Program-made: the position numbers and the translations under genes | Notes under the pieces: generated by a model | Told to the model about the DNA's origin: nothing | Database searches by the model: none | What the model saw: the letters and a program-made list of their open reading frames with translations, nothing else | Origin: Methylobacillus flagellatus KT | Lineage (GTDB): Bacteria > Pseudomonadota > Gammaproteobacteria > Burkholderiales > Methylophilaceae | Assembly: GCF_000013705.1 (NCBI RefSeq) | Contig: NC_007947.1 | Location: 682,001-746,000, forward strand | Length of the DNA stretch: 64,000 bases | Direction of reading: 5' to 3' | Part shown: positions 54,053 through 61,577 of the stretch, one piece after another | Layout of the letters: each line of letters opens with the position of its first letter | Position numbering within the stretch: position 1 is the stretch's first letter

Positions 54053-54808
54053 TCAATGGTGATGAAGATGCTGGGCAGCCAACGACACGGCAACCCCGCC
54101 GAGTATCAATGCAACCTGGATTGCACCATCCCGCAATGAGCGTTTACGTTGCAATTCCGGCACCAGGTCCGCGACGGCGATATAAATGAAGCTGGATGCC
54201 GCGACGATCAGGATCACGGGGATCGCGGTTTGCATCGTATCCAGCGACAGCCAGCCGAGAAAACCGCCCAGCACCATGGCCGCGCCCGACAAGGCGTTGA
54301 GCAGCAAGGCACGGCTTTTCGACAGGCCGGCGTTCAATAACACCATGAAATCCGACACTTCCTGGGGGATCTCATGCAGCATCACCGTGACGGCCATCGT
54401 CCAGCCTAACGCCGGGTCAGTCAAGAAGGCGGCGGCGATCAACATGCCGTCGACGAAGTTGTGCAACCCGTCCCCGATCACGATCATGGACACTTTCTGA
54501 TCAATAGCGGTTTCATGATCAGCGCCATGCGCCTGCCGGTGATCGTGTCGCCATAATGCCATTTTCTCCAGCAGGAAGAACGCCAGGATGCCAGCCAGCA
54601 ATATCCAGCCGGTATCATCGGGCGATAAGCCCGACTCGATCGCTTCCGGCAGGATATCCGTCAACGTAAAGGTCAGCAAAATCCCGACGGCGAATGCGAC
54701 CATCTTGTCGGCAACCCGTGCCAGGACGGTGAGCGAGACGATGGACGAGATCAGGACTGAAGCGACGCCGCCCAACAGGGTGGCAATGCAGATGGAGAGT
54801 AGGAGCAT
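54053..54808 (-). CDS. ZIP-family metal permease
   Basis: A 251-residue inner-membrane transporter with eight helices. The metal-site helices are HNFVDGMLIAAAF (helix IV) and MLHEIPQEVSDFMVLLNAG (helix V), both with ZIP-family wording. A His-rich cytosolic loop (RHDHRQAHGADHE) sits between helices III and IV, and the C terminus ends HLHHH. It probably imports zinc (possibly also iron or manganese) from the periplasm. It lies 81 bases after the TonB receptor gene and 34 bases before DUF2796, within one minus-strand cluster. Confidence 0.88.
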   Translation of the reverse strand: MLLLSICIATLLGGVASVLISSIVSLTVLARVADKMVAFAVGILLTFTLTDILPEAIESGLSPDDTGWILLAGILAFFLLEKMALWRHDHRQAHGADHETAIDQKVSMIVIGDGLHNFVDGMLIAAAFLTDPALGWTMAVTVMLHEIPQEVSDFMVLLNAGLSKSRALLLNALSGAAMVLGGFLGWLSLDTMQTAIPVILIVAASSFIYIAVADLVPELQRKRSLRDGAIQVALILGGVAVSLAAQHLHHH

Positions 54809-54856
54809 TGAGCAGGGGGAACTTAATCAGACATGTACAAATGAGGTCGAGAGTGC

Positions 54857-54876
54857 ATTGTCATGGTTAGTGACAT
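54857..54876. promoter_or_regulatory. dyad ATTGTCATGG...TGACAT before the ZIP gene
   Basis: TGTCA and TGACA arms are separated by 7 bases. The same wording, with a 6-base centre, recurs at 59048-59066. It lies between the TonB receptor stop and the ZIP start, so it could be an operator or part of an mRNA hairpin. Confidence 0.3.
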
Positions 54877-54889
54877 GAGGCGCAGCCCA

Positions 54890-57124
54890 TTAAAGATCGA
54901 TTCGCATGCCGATCTCGATATTATGGCCCAGCTCTGGCGTGTAATAGCGCAGGAATGACGTGCTGTTGCGGATTTCCGCATTGGTGATGTTGCGCATGTT
55001 GATGAAAAGGTCGCCGGTGAACCAGTTCGGCACTTCGATGCTGCGTCGTAGCGCGATATCGACCTTGTGATAGCTGTCGGTCCCTGGTTCCAGCACTATT
55101 TCGTCATTCATTGGCATTGTGCCGGTGCGTTTCTGCGCTCGCATGTGCGTGAGCCTGATTTCACCATCCCATTTGCCCATGCCTGCCTGTATCAGCAGCC
55201 CGTGCCGGGCTGGGGTAAGGCGCGGCACATGGGTATCATCATCCAGCATGCCGCGTACCTGGTCGGCAAATACACTGGCGCGAAACTTTCGTAACCCGGG
55301 AATGTGCAGTGGCAAGCCCATTTCCGCTTCATAACCATGAAACCTGGCGTCTTGTTGGGAATGGCGGGTGGTTATCAGGCAGGTGGCCGGGTTCGCGCAG
55401 CGCATGACGGGGTGGGGAATGGCCGCATCGGTTTCGTACAGGCCTTCATTCTGTTGGTAGATGTAGTTTTTTGCAGAATACTTGAACAGGTTCAGATTAC
55501 CTTCCAGTTTGCCGAGACGTTGCTGAAAGCGGATGTCCCAGCCGTTCAGCGTTTCGATATCCAAGTCTTGATTGCCGAAATCGTAAGTTCTGGTGGCCAG
55601 GTGTGGTCCCAGTGCATATAGCTCTTGTACGTCAGGTGCGCGTTTTGCGATCCATCTATTGACCGTGATGCTGCCGGTACTGTGCATACGTTTTACAGCC
55701 AGTGTATAGCTTTCCGGAGCCAGCTTTCTTGCCGGAAAGACTTCAGTGTGCGAGATCGGGCCGAAGTAAACAGTCTGCGGGCTGGGGTCAAGTTTGACCT
55801 GTTCCTTTCTTAGGCCTAATTCCACTTGCCATGGATTGAGGTCAATCGTCTCGATGAGGTAGACGCCCTTTGTGTCAATCGATGTGGACGGGACAAAGGC
55901 CTCAATGCCTAGCGCGGAGAATTCACGGTCAATGCCATGAAGCCCCAATGTTCCTGAAACGCGGGCATGTAGTGCATGCGTGAATTCCAGACGGGACTCA
56001 GTAACATCATTCTGAAAGCGGGTCTGCTGGATACCGTTGCTTAGCTCGTCATGGTGATATCGGGATTTACCAATTCTAAAGCTGATGCTTTCCAACCACT
56101 CCCAAGGCAGGAATAGTTCGCCTTTGAGGTCTAGGCGTTCTTGATGGAGGTCAATGCGCACATTGTCCGCTTCTGCCGCATTCCCTGTGCATGGTCCATG
56201 ACAATGCGCAGGACCAAGCGGTATGCCGTAATTGTTGCTGTAGCGGCTGATTGACATGCCGACGTATCCCATCTCGCCGAACAAACTTATACCCATGCTG
56301 CCCCCGTCGCTGTGTGCATTGGTATTGCCCGTATAACCATGGGTGTTATTGGGTGATGGCACATAAAAAAGCTGGGTAAAGGCATCCTGGTCAATAGCCA
56401 TGCCGGGGATGTGAATATTGTTGCTTTCCCGACCATGCACATCGGCATGAAAGGCGACCTGGCCTGCCTTGGTCAGCAGTTCCGTCGCCATGATGCGCTC
56501 GTCATGGTTGGTGTTGAAGCGCAATTGCGTCGTGACCTTGGTCTTGGTGGGTAGGTGCTCGGGGATGCGGCCGTCGGTGATCTCCACTGCGCCGCCGATG
56601 GCGCCGCCACCGTTGCGGATGGTCGCCGGGCCACGCAACACCTTGATTTCCTTGGCCAGCAAGGATTCCACCGTGGTGCCATGGTCTGGGCTCATGGCGG
56701 ATGCATCATGCGTGCCTAAGCCGTTGACCATGACCCGGGTGCGCGGGCCATGCTGCCCTCGAATCAACGGCAGTCCCACGTTCGGGCCGAATGTCGCATT
56801 GGCCACCCCCAGCTCATTCTGCAACGTGGCACCTAAAGTGGCAGCACTCTTGAGCATCAACTCTTTGCCTGAAAGCGTACTGGATGGATCCAGGGAGTTG
56901 GTTGGGCTATCGGGTGCAGCCTGGACTTCTATGGCATCCAACACAATAGAGGAGCCGGGTGAGGAAGACCTCTCCGTCTCTGCAGAGTATGCCTCGGGGA
57001 ATATGGCAGAGGCGGCCAAGGCCAATGGTAACGCACGGCGGGTGAATTTGAAGGGAAAGCGCACATCCAAACCAGGTTCAAGTGATGGGGAAGTTTCAGG
57101 GACTTGGCAACTGTAATGCAACAT
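54890..57124 (-). CDS. TonB-dependent outer-membrane receptor, ZnuD-like
   Basis: A 744-residue receptor. A signal-like region ends PEAYSA (about residue 49). The plug domain includes SAATLGATLQNELGVANA, VGLPLIRGQHGPRTRVMVNG and EIKVLRGPATIRNGGGAIGG. The rest is a 22-strand barrel ending ELGHNIEIGMRIDL. An extracellular loop holds AHCHGPCTGN and another TNAHSDGG, ligand clusters like those of zinc receptor ZnuD. The true start is uncertain: ATG 57124 gives a long leader, while GTG near 57064 would give a more usual signal (VRFPFKFTRRALPLALAASA). It is the first gene of the zinc cluster. Confidence 0.85.
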   Translation of the reverse strand: MLHYSCQVPETSPSLEPGLDVRFPFKFTRRALPLALAASAIFPEAYSAETERSSSPGSSIVLDAIEVQAAPDSPTNSLDPSSTLSGKELMLKSAATLGATLQNELGVANATFGPNVGLPLIRGQHGPRTRVMVNGLGTHDASAMSPDHGTTVESLLAKEIKVLRGPATIRNGGGAIGGAVEITDGRIPEHLPTKTKVTTQLRFNTNHDERIMATELLTKAGQVAFHADVHGRESNNIHIPGMAIDQDAFTQLFYVPSPNNTHGYTGNTNAHSDGGSMGISLFGEMGYVGMSISRYSNNYGIPLGPAHCHGPCTGNAAEADNVRIDLHQERLDLKGELFLPWEWLESISFRIGKSRYHHDELSNGIQQTRFQNDVTESRLEFTHALHARVSGTLGLHGIDREFSALGIEAFVPSTSIDTKGVYLIETIDLNPWQVELGLRKEQVKLDPSPQTVYFGPISHTEVFPARKLAPESYTLAVKRMHSTGSITVNRWIAKRAPDVQELYALGPHLATRTYDFGNQDLDIETLNGWDIRFQQRLGKLEGNLNLFKYSAKNYIYQQNEGLYETDAAIPHPVMRCANPATCLITTRHSQQDARFHGYEAEMGLPLHIPGLRKFRASVFADQVRGMLDDDTHVPRLTPARHGLLIQAGMGKWDGEIRLTHMRAQKRTGTMPMNDEIVLEPGTDSYHKVDIALRRSIEVPNWFTGDLFINMRNITNAEIRNSTSFLRYYTPELGHNIEIGMRIDL

Positions 57125-57127
57125 TGT

Positions 57128-57140
57128 GGCATATTATAAA
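57128..57140. promoter_or_regulatory. Zur-box-like site in divergent zinc promoter
   Basis: GGCATATTATAAA compared with the Zur core GTTATANTATAAC matches 10 of 13 positions. It also overlaps a TATAAT hexamer on the minus strand. It lies between the divergent TonB receptor and PEP-CTERM genes. A second dyad, TTCAGAT-N5-ATCTGAA, is at 57147-57165. Confidence 0.5.
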
Positions 57141-57205
57141 TTGAAGTTCAGATATTGGATCTGAATGGGAGCTTATATCTTCTTGTTTATAAAGGGAGTA
57201 GTACC

Positions 57206-57991
57206 ATGCGTCATTTGATCGCAACCATGTTTGTCAGTGCCAGTTTATTTAGCGTTTCCGCCTATGCAGCCGATGACCATCATCATGACCATGGTCATGA
57301 TCATCTGCATTCGGGTGATATTGAAATTGAAGTGGAGGGTGGCAAGCTTGGCACTCATGGTGCAGGCCATTCCCAAGAGGGATCCGGATATGCCATTTTC
57401 GAAGGAGATTTCCGTGATCTTGCGGGTGGGCCGTATCGCACGAATGCGCCTGGGTTTGACAGTCATGCAGGGACTTTTGACCAAGGCGACATCATTGGAT
57501 ACCAGGCAATTGGCAATTTGTGGTCCTGGAATGGAAGCAGCTGGACAAATACTGTACTCAATGGCGAAACTCTCAGCCTGACTGGCAATTGGGGAGAAAA
57601 CACTGTCTGGAGTACGACAGGCGTCAGCGGTGATGCTATTGGCTTACTGGGCCAAGCCGGTAGCAGCGGCAATATTCATGAGCACCTGAACTTTGAGATT
57701 TCTTCCTCCAGTGGCCTGCCGACTGATGGTGCTTATTTCGTCACACTGCAGTTGTTGTCTGTGGATCTCAACAGCACGGGCGACGGATTTGTGGCTGGCA
57801 GCAAGTATGCAAGCTCCGATCCTTTCTACTTGATTTTCAACAATGGCTTGAGCGCGGACGAGTTTCATACCGCTCTGCATGGTCTTGAAGACAATCTGAT
57901 TGCTGCTGTTCCTGAGCCAAGTACCTATGCCATGTTCCTGGCTGGTCTGGGCTTGATGGGTTGGCAGTTACGTCGTCGCCAACAGGCCTAA
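57206..57991 (+). CDS. His-rich PEP-CTERM surface protein
   Basis: A 261-residue protein from ATG 57206, with AGGGAG 8 bases upstream. Residues 1-21 form a signal peptide (SLFSVSAYA). A His/Asp cluster follows (HHHDHGHDHLH, about 24-34). The middle is a beta-rich domain with FEGDFRDLAGGPYRTNAPGF. The end is a PEP-CTERM exosortase sorting tail: VPEPSTY, a hydrophobic helix (about 238-253) and basic residues RRRQQA. It is therefore predicted to be sorted by exosortase to the surface or periplasm. It faces the ZnuD-like receptor across an 81-base region with a Zur-like site. I recall a Zur-repressed PEP-CTERM family named after Anabaena All3515 that this may belong to. Confidence 0.85.
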   Translation: MRHLIATMFVSASLFSVSAYAADDHHHDHGHDHLHSGDIEIEVEGGKLGTHGAGHSQEGSGYAIFEGDFRDLAGGPYRTNAPGFDSHAGTFDQGDIIGYQAIGNLWSWNGSSWTNTVLNGETLSLTGNWGENTVWSTTGVSGDAIGLLGQAGSSGNIHEHLNFEISSSSGLPTDGAYFVTLQLLSVDLNSTGDGFVAGSKYASSDPFYLIFNNGLSADEFHTALHGLEDNLIAAVPEPSTYAMFLAGLGLMGWQLRRRQQA

Positions 57992-58002
57992 AATTCTTGG
58001 AA

Positions 58003-58030
58003 ACAGCCCCTTTAATGGGGCTGTCATTTT
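58003..58030 (+). terminator. hairpin between the two PEP-CTERM genes
   Basis: ACAGCCCC/GGGGCTGT with loop TTTAAT is followed by CATTTT, 12 bases after the first stop. The short tail suggests a partial terminator between the paralogues. Confidence 0.55.
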
Positions 58031-58042
58031 GGAGAGCATGCA

Positions 58043-58860
58043 ATGATCAAATCTTCGATATTGGCATTTGCCATGTTAGGGTACGCCACTTTTGCCCAGG
58101 CTGTACATTACGATGTACGTGTGGGGACCAGTAACGGCCCGGTCGCCGGCAGTAAAATCGATATTGATTTTTATGGTGACTTTGATCTGGCCGGCAAATT
58201 GCCCATTGACCCACATACTGGATACAAGATTTTCCCCGGCTACTTTGATGACTTGGCGGGTGGGCCGCGGCTGACGGATGACCCTGGGTTTCAATCTTTT
58301 TCCAATACATTGCTATATGGGGAAGAGGTTCATTTTCGTGCGCTGGGAACGCTAGAATACTGGAATCCCGCTACCGGGGCATGGGGCGGGGCCGATGCTG
58401 GGAGCGTGACGCTTTACGGCGGAATACCCACCAATGTATGGATCAACTACATGCTCAACCCCCGAAATCCTGCCAATGTAGCAGAGTACAATTATTATGC
58501 AGGGGGACTGTCTATTCCGGACAGGGCATTTCCGGGCCGCAAACCGCGTTGGTAGATGGTGGAGATAGGAACGGGACTTTTCATTCCCATCTCAACTGGG
58601 AGTTGTCTGAAGATGCACCGGCTGGTGCATATCTTGTCACCCTGCAGCTGTGGTCACCGGCCATGGGAAATGGTGAACAGAAATACATTGACTCCGATCC
58701 CTTCCATGTCTTGTTCAAGTCGGCCGGCATTACTCAGGCGCAGTATGATGAAGCTTTCAACTTACGCATTGCGGCGGCAGTGCCTGAAGCCAATACATGG
58801 GCGATGCTGGTGGTCGGCCTAATGCTGATGATCGGCTGGAGGTTGAAGGCAAAACGATAA
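58043..58860 (+). pseudogene. frameshifted paralogue of the PEP-CTERM zinc-locus protein
   Basis: The first frame (58043 to 58555) has a signal peptide (LAFAMLGYATFAQA) and GYFDDLAGGPRLTDDPGF, clearly paralogous to the preceding protein. It runs out after YNYYAGG. The continuation is in the -1 frame: GQGISGPQTALVDGGDRNGT, HSHLNWELSEDAPAGAYLVT and the sorting tail VPEANTWAMLVVGLMLMIGW with KAKR. The frames meet at a G5 run (58503-58507). One extra G would restore a single protein of about 272 residues. Possible explanations are a single-base loss, slipped-strand phase variation, programmed -1 frameshifting or a sequencing error. The sorting signal has PEA instead of PEP. Confidence 0.8.
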
Positions 58861-59047
58861 TGTCATGATTCGTTCAGTTCCCCCTCTGCATTGAAAGCAG
58901 CATGGGGGAGCCGGATAGATGCGCTGTTCTCTTCCCTGTTGATTCAATTGAAACAATCTCCTAGTTTCCATTTCCCATTGCATTGATGTCACCAAACACG
59001 GCATAAGCATGGTGTGGTGAGCGCAGGACTAGTTCTTGTGACACATG

Positions 59048-59066
59048 ATTGTCATGGAAATGACAT
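59048..59066. promoter_or_regulatory. dyad ATTGTCATGG...TGACAT, second copy
   Basis: TGTCAT-GGAA-ATGACA is a perfect 6-bp inverted repeat, about 70 bases upstream of the next gene. It matches the element at 54857-54876 in most positions, so a shared operator is possible. Confidence 0.3.
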
Positions 59067-59134
59067 CAAGGTGGGTTACCTTCCCTGCTGAAGGCTCAAG
59101 GATGAGCTTTGTGCTTTTCAACGGGAGATTGATC

Positions 59135-59407
59135 ATGAGAGTGTATACATGCAAGCCAGAATATTTGACCAAGGCATTGGAGTTGAGTGACAAGAAGGCT
59201 GAGCGCCTGCTGTCCAGAATGAGCGTGCATTTGCATTCCCAGCTTGTGCGGGAGGGCTATTCGCCGCAGGAGATCATGGCAATCCAGCTGCAGATCGAAG
59301 ATGAGCAATTGCAGGATTGGCGAGCGCGCGTTGCACAAATGCGCAAGCAAGATCGGTTGTGGGTGGAGCAAAATACACATTTGGCCAATAGGTCATCTCT
59401 CAACTGA
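59135..59407 (+). CDS. small soluble hypothetical protein
   Basis: A 90-residue protein beginning MRVYTCKPEYLTKALELSD. The ATG at 59135 is chosen because GGGAG lies 7 bases upstream; the frame is open 30 codons further up without an RBS. The sequence is helical and charged (KKAERLLSRMSVHLHSQLVR, IQLQIEDEQLQDWRARVAQM). There is no export signal. No family recognised. A strong terminator follows 52 bases after the stop. Confidence 0.5.
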   Translation: MRVYTCKPEYLTKALELSDKKAERLLSRMSVHLHSQLVREGYSPQEIMAIQLQIEDEQLQDWRARVAQMRKQDRLWVEQNTHLANRSSLN

Positions 59408-59459
59408 GTCCGGCCACTTCATCAATAAGCGCATTCCACGACGTTTCAGTTCAGCGATC

Positions 59460-59496
59460 AACCCCCGTCTCCTTTTGGAGACGGGGGTTTTTGTTT
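59460..59496 (+). terminator. strong rho-independent terminator
   Basis: A 13-bp stem AACCCCCGTCTCC/GGAGACGGGGGTT with a TTTT loop, followed by TTTGTTTT. Confidence 0.9.
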
Positions 59497-59624
59497 TAAA
59501 AACATGGGGTTGTGTTTTTTGTGCCTAGGTGTTGACGTGAGGGGCGTCTCTTTTTGGAGACATGTAGAGGGAGAGTTTTTGGCTGAACGTATTTATTTTT
59601 TAATAGAATCAATGAGTTGTTTTT

Positions 59625-59651
59625 TTGGCATAAAAGGTGCTTTGCTATAGC
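59625..59651 (+). promoter_or_regulatory. extended -10 promoter candidate for a small RNA
   Basis: TTGGCA (59625-59630) and TGCTATAGC (extended -10, hexamer at 59646-59651) are separated by 15 bases. The spacing is short, but the TGn extension compensates. A terminated transcript of about 95 bases would follow. Confidence 0.3.
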
Positions 59652-59657
59652 CGAAGT

Positions 59658-59753
59658 ACTAGCCTGCTCTTAGGGCTATCTTTAGAGTCCAAGCCATTCC
59701 CCCCCTGGCGGAAGACTCAACATCCGACGCCGGGCTTTTTGCCCGGCGTTTTT
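59658..59753 (+). ncRNA. candidate small RNA
   Basis: A stretch of about 95 bases with no credible open frame. It is preceded by an extended -10 promoter candidate and ends in a strong terminator hairpin (59727-59753). ATAGCC near the start and GGGCTAT at about 59673-59679 can pair, making a 5' hairpin. This is inference from promoter, structure and terminator; no known RNA family is recognised. Confidence 0.3.
59727..59753 (+). terminator. strong rho-independent terminator
   Basis: ACGCCGGGC, loop TTTTT, GCCCGGCGT, then T5. It has no protein gene directly upstream, which is the main hint for the small RNA. Confidence 0.85.
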
Positions 59754-59832
59754 ATGTTGCAAGCCAGGTATGATGATCGGGATGAGCTGGAGAGGCCTGA
59801 TACGGCTCAAGCTGAGAGGCTGGAAAAGTCAG

Positions 59833-60045
59833 TTATATGGAGCGCAAAGGCGTCAGCAGACTCGTTAGTCCGTTATGATCCAACTCCTGCATCAAGGCCA
59901 ATAATCGTCCTATTTCGCCCGGAGGGAAGCCTTCCCGGGCAAACCAGTTGAGGTAGTGCCCTGGCAGATCGGCAATCAGCCGCCCCTTATATTTGCCGAA
60001 AGGCATGGTGCGAGTGACGAGCAGTTCCAGGTCGCGTGCGTCCAT
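59833..60045 (-). CDS. DUF3820 protein
   Basis: A 70-residue protein with MPFGKYKGRLIADLPGHYLN followed by WFAREGFPPGEIGRLLALMQ. This is the DUF3820 pattern (some members are called quorum-sensing-regulated virulence factor). It is cytosolic with no signal. It starts 3 bases after the stop of the upstream 113-codon frame, so the two are co-transcribed. The function is unknown. Confidence 0.75.
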   Translation of the reverse strand: MDARDLELLVTRTMPFGKYKGRLIADLPGHYLNWFAREGFPPGEIGRLLALMQELDHNGLTSLLTPLRSI

Positions 60046-60048
60046 CGT

Positions 60049-60390
60049 CTACCCTTTCACGATGCTGGAGAGTATGGTCAGGGCCGTAGGAATGTCAGGC
60101 GCGCCAAGTTTTGGCGTGCAGCAGATACCCTCCAGTATGGCGTGGGCGCGGATCAATGCCAGGATTTCTTCCAGTGAAGCCAGGCCTTTCATGATCAAGC
60201 GTTTGTCCCTGTCGATAACATACGTTTTCCCTTCCTTATCGATCAGTGTTGCCGGCGTGGATGTGAGCTGCCATGTGTCGAATGCGGCTGCGTCGGGAAT
60301 GAACTCAAGCTCGGCATCGCCAGGATGTTGGATCAATGCCGGCCATGTGGGAAGAGGTGAAGTCATTGGCGTTGTTTCAAACTCGATCAC
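60049..60390 (-). CDS. small hypothetical protein upstream of DUF3820 gene
   Basis: A 113-residue protein. The N-terminal part is Pro/Thr-rich (TTPMTSPLPTWPALIQHPG). It then becomes an alpha/beta domain (LTSTPATLIDKEGKTYVIDR, KGLASLEEILALIRAHAILE). It vaguely resembles DUF4144-type proteins, but I am not sure. The first codon is GTG at 60390; ATG 60366 is a possible start. It is coupled to the DUF3820 gene by 3 bases. Confidence 0.6.
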   Translation of the reverse strand: MIEFETTPMTSPLPTWPALIQHPGDAELEFIPDAAAFDTWQLTSTPATLIDKEGKTYVIDRDKRLIMKGLASLEEILALIRAHAILEGICCTPKLGAPDIPTALTILSSIVKG

Positions 60391-60530
60391 TTGATGAAAA
60401 TAAAAGCCGGGCTCGTTATTGCTGGTATTGCGCAGGCATGGGCGTTACCATAACGCCTTTTATTCCTGTTATCCAGAAGCAGGATTCTAAAACGCCCCTC
60501 GGCAATGGGGACAATACCGAAAGCATATCA

Positions 60531-60860
60531 ATGAGTCAGATTGTAATTGAAAGCAAACCCTCTGCCACGCGCCTGGAGCAACTGGGTGTCAGCAAATGGC
60601 CGACTTGGTCCAAGGAAGTCTCGACGTTTCCATGGGTGTTCCCAGAGCAGGAAATTGCCTACGTGCTTGAGGGGGAAGTCGTGATTACCCCAGACGGTGG
60701 CGGCGCGCCCGTGACGTTCCGCAAGGGCGACCTGGTTACTTTCCCTGCAGGCCTGCGCTGCACATGGGAGGTCAAGCAGCCCCTGCGTAAGCATTACCAG
60801 CTGGACGGTACGCTCGTCGGCCGCATTTATCGTCGTATCAAGCTGTTCTTCACACGTTGA
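60531..60860 (+). CDS. small cupin-domain protein
   Basis: A 109-residue single cupin barrel: SKEVSTFPWVFPEQEIAYVL, EGEVVITPDGGGAPVTFRKG, DLVTFPAGLRCTWEVKQPLR. It has the short DUF861/ethanolamine-utilisation type pattern. Of the classical cupin metal ligands, a Glu in EQEIAYVLEG is visible, but the usual His pair is missing, so metal binding is doubtful. ATG 60531 is used; the frame is open further up without family character. The function is unknown. Confidence 0.75.
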   Translation: MSQIVIESKPSATRLEQLGVSKWPTWSKEVSTFPWVFPEQEIAYVLEGEVVITPDGGGAPVTFRKGDLVTFPAGLRCTWEVKQPLRKHYQLDGTLVGRIYRRIKLFFTR

Positions 60861-61178
60861 TATCCCCGGGCCAGCCTGAGGAGCCGGGCGGCTGGCTTCT
60901 CTCGCGAGTCCCTTCTGTTTTCTGCGGATGCTTGCGCGATCGTGCGTGTTGACAGGGCCAACTCCTAAAGCCCCATCATTCCCGCGATTTCGATAATCAA
61001 GACGATGCGTATGCCACTCTCCGGCCACATCTTCAACCTGTGTGCGCAGGCACATCTGCGGCATGGCCTATCAGTATTTTCCTACATCAACTTCAGGTGC
61101 CTCTGACTGCGGATGGCGTGCTGATCGCGCAAGATAGCGCCTTCTCAAATCGCAGCAAGAATAAATCGGAAAACTTGT
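60861..61178. other. intergenic region with a weak hairpin
   Basis: About 318 bases after the cupin gene. GCCAGCC...GGCTGGC (about 60869-60896) forms a stem without a T-run, perhaps a weak terminator. No supported gene is present. Confidence 0.4.
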
Positions 61179-61577
61179 ATGGAACTGTTCAAGGTATGCG
61201 TTGCCTTTGATGACGGCGGAGATATTTGCCTGAGTGATGCTTTCGAGCATGAAGATGCCATTTGCCTGATGCTTAACGGACATGATGCCGGGCCTACATG
61301 GAAAAGAGCGCATCCGAAGCGCGTGCTGCGCCTACCCAAGGAGCAACTCAAGGCAACTGCTGATTCATTGTATTATGCGTTTCTATTGCCGAGACCGCTG
61401 CCGGCGCAGTTGCGGACGGCCAGGCAAGCGGCAGATGTCCCCGAAGGGTTCACAATGGAATTCTATCCTGACGATATCTTTGATCTGCAGGTTCAGGCAG
61501 GAGCGGCGGTGAGCGGAAAAGTGCACCGTACGCACAGGCCGCCATCATCGCAATTACTGAGCGAAATGTTGCCCTGA
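61179..61577 (+). CDS. hypothetical protein overlapping the cpxA-like gene
   Basis: A 132-residue protein, MELFKVCVAFDDGGDICLSD onwards, soluble with an acidic N-terminal half and a Pro-rich middle (LLPRPLPAQLRTARQAADVP). No RBS is clear and no family is recognised. Its last 85 bases overlap, tail to tail, the end of the histidine kinase gene. The coding character (third-base bias, no low complexity) makes it plausible as a real gene, but this is not certain. Confidence 0.5.
   Translation: MELFKVCVAFDDGGDICLSDAFEHEDAICLMLNGHDAGPTWKRAHPKRVLRLPKEQLKATADSLYYAFLLPRPLPAQLRTARQAADVPEGFTMEFYPDDIFDLQVQAGAAVSGKVHRTHRPPSSQLLSEMLP

Noticed and set aside
57147..57165. TTCAGAT-N5-ATCTGAA as the main Zur site
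   Set aside because: It lacks the ATA-N-TAT core of Zur sites; kept only as a note in the promoter entry.
58381..58860. Second frame of the frameshifted PEP-CTERM gene as an independent gene
   Set aside because: Its first 45 codons are out of frame with the paralogue and it has no RBS. Only the part after the G run matches the family, so it is the 3' half of a broken gene.
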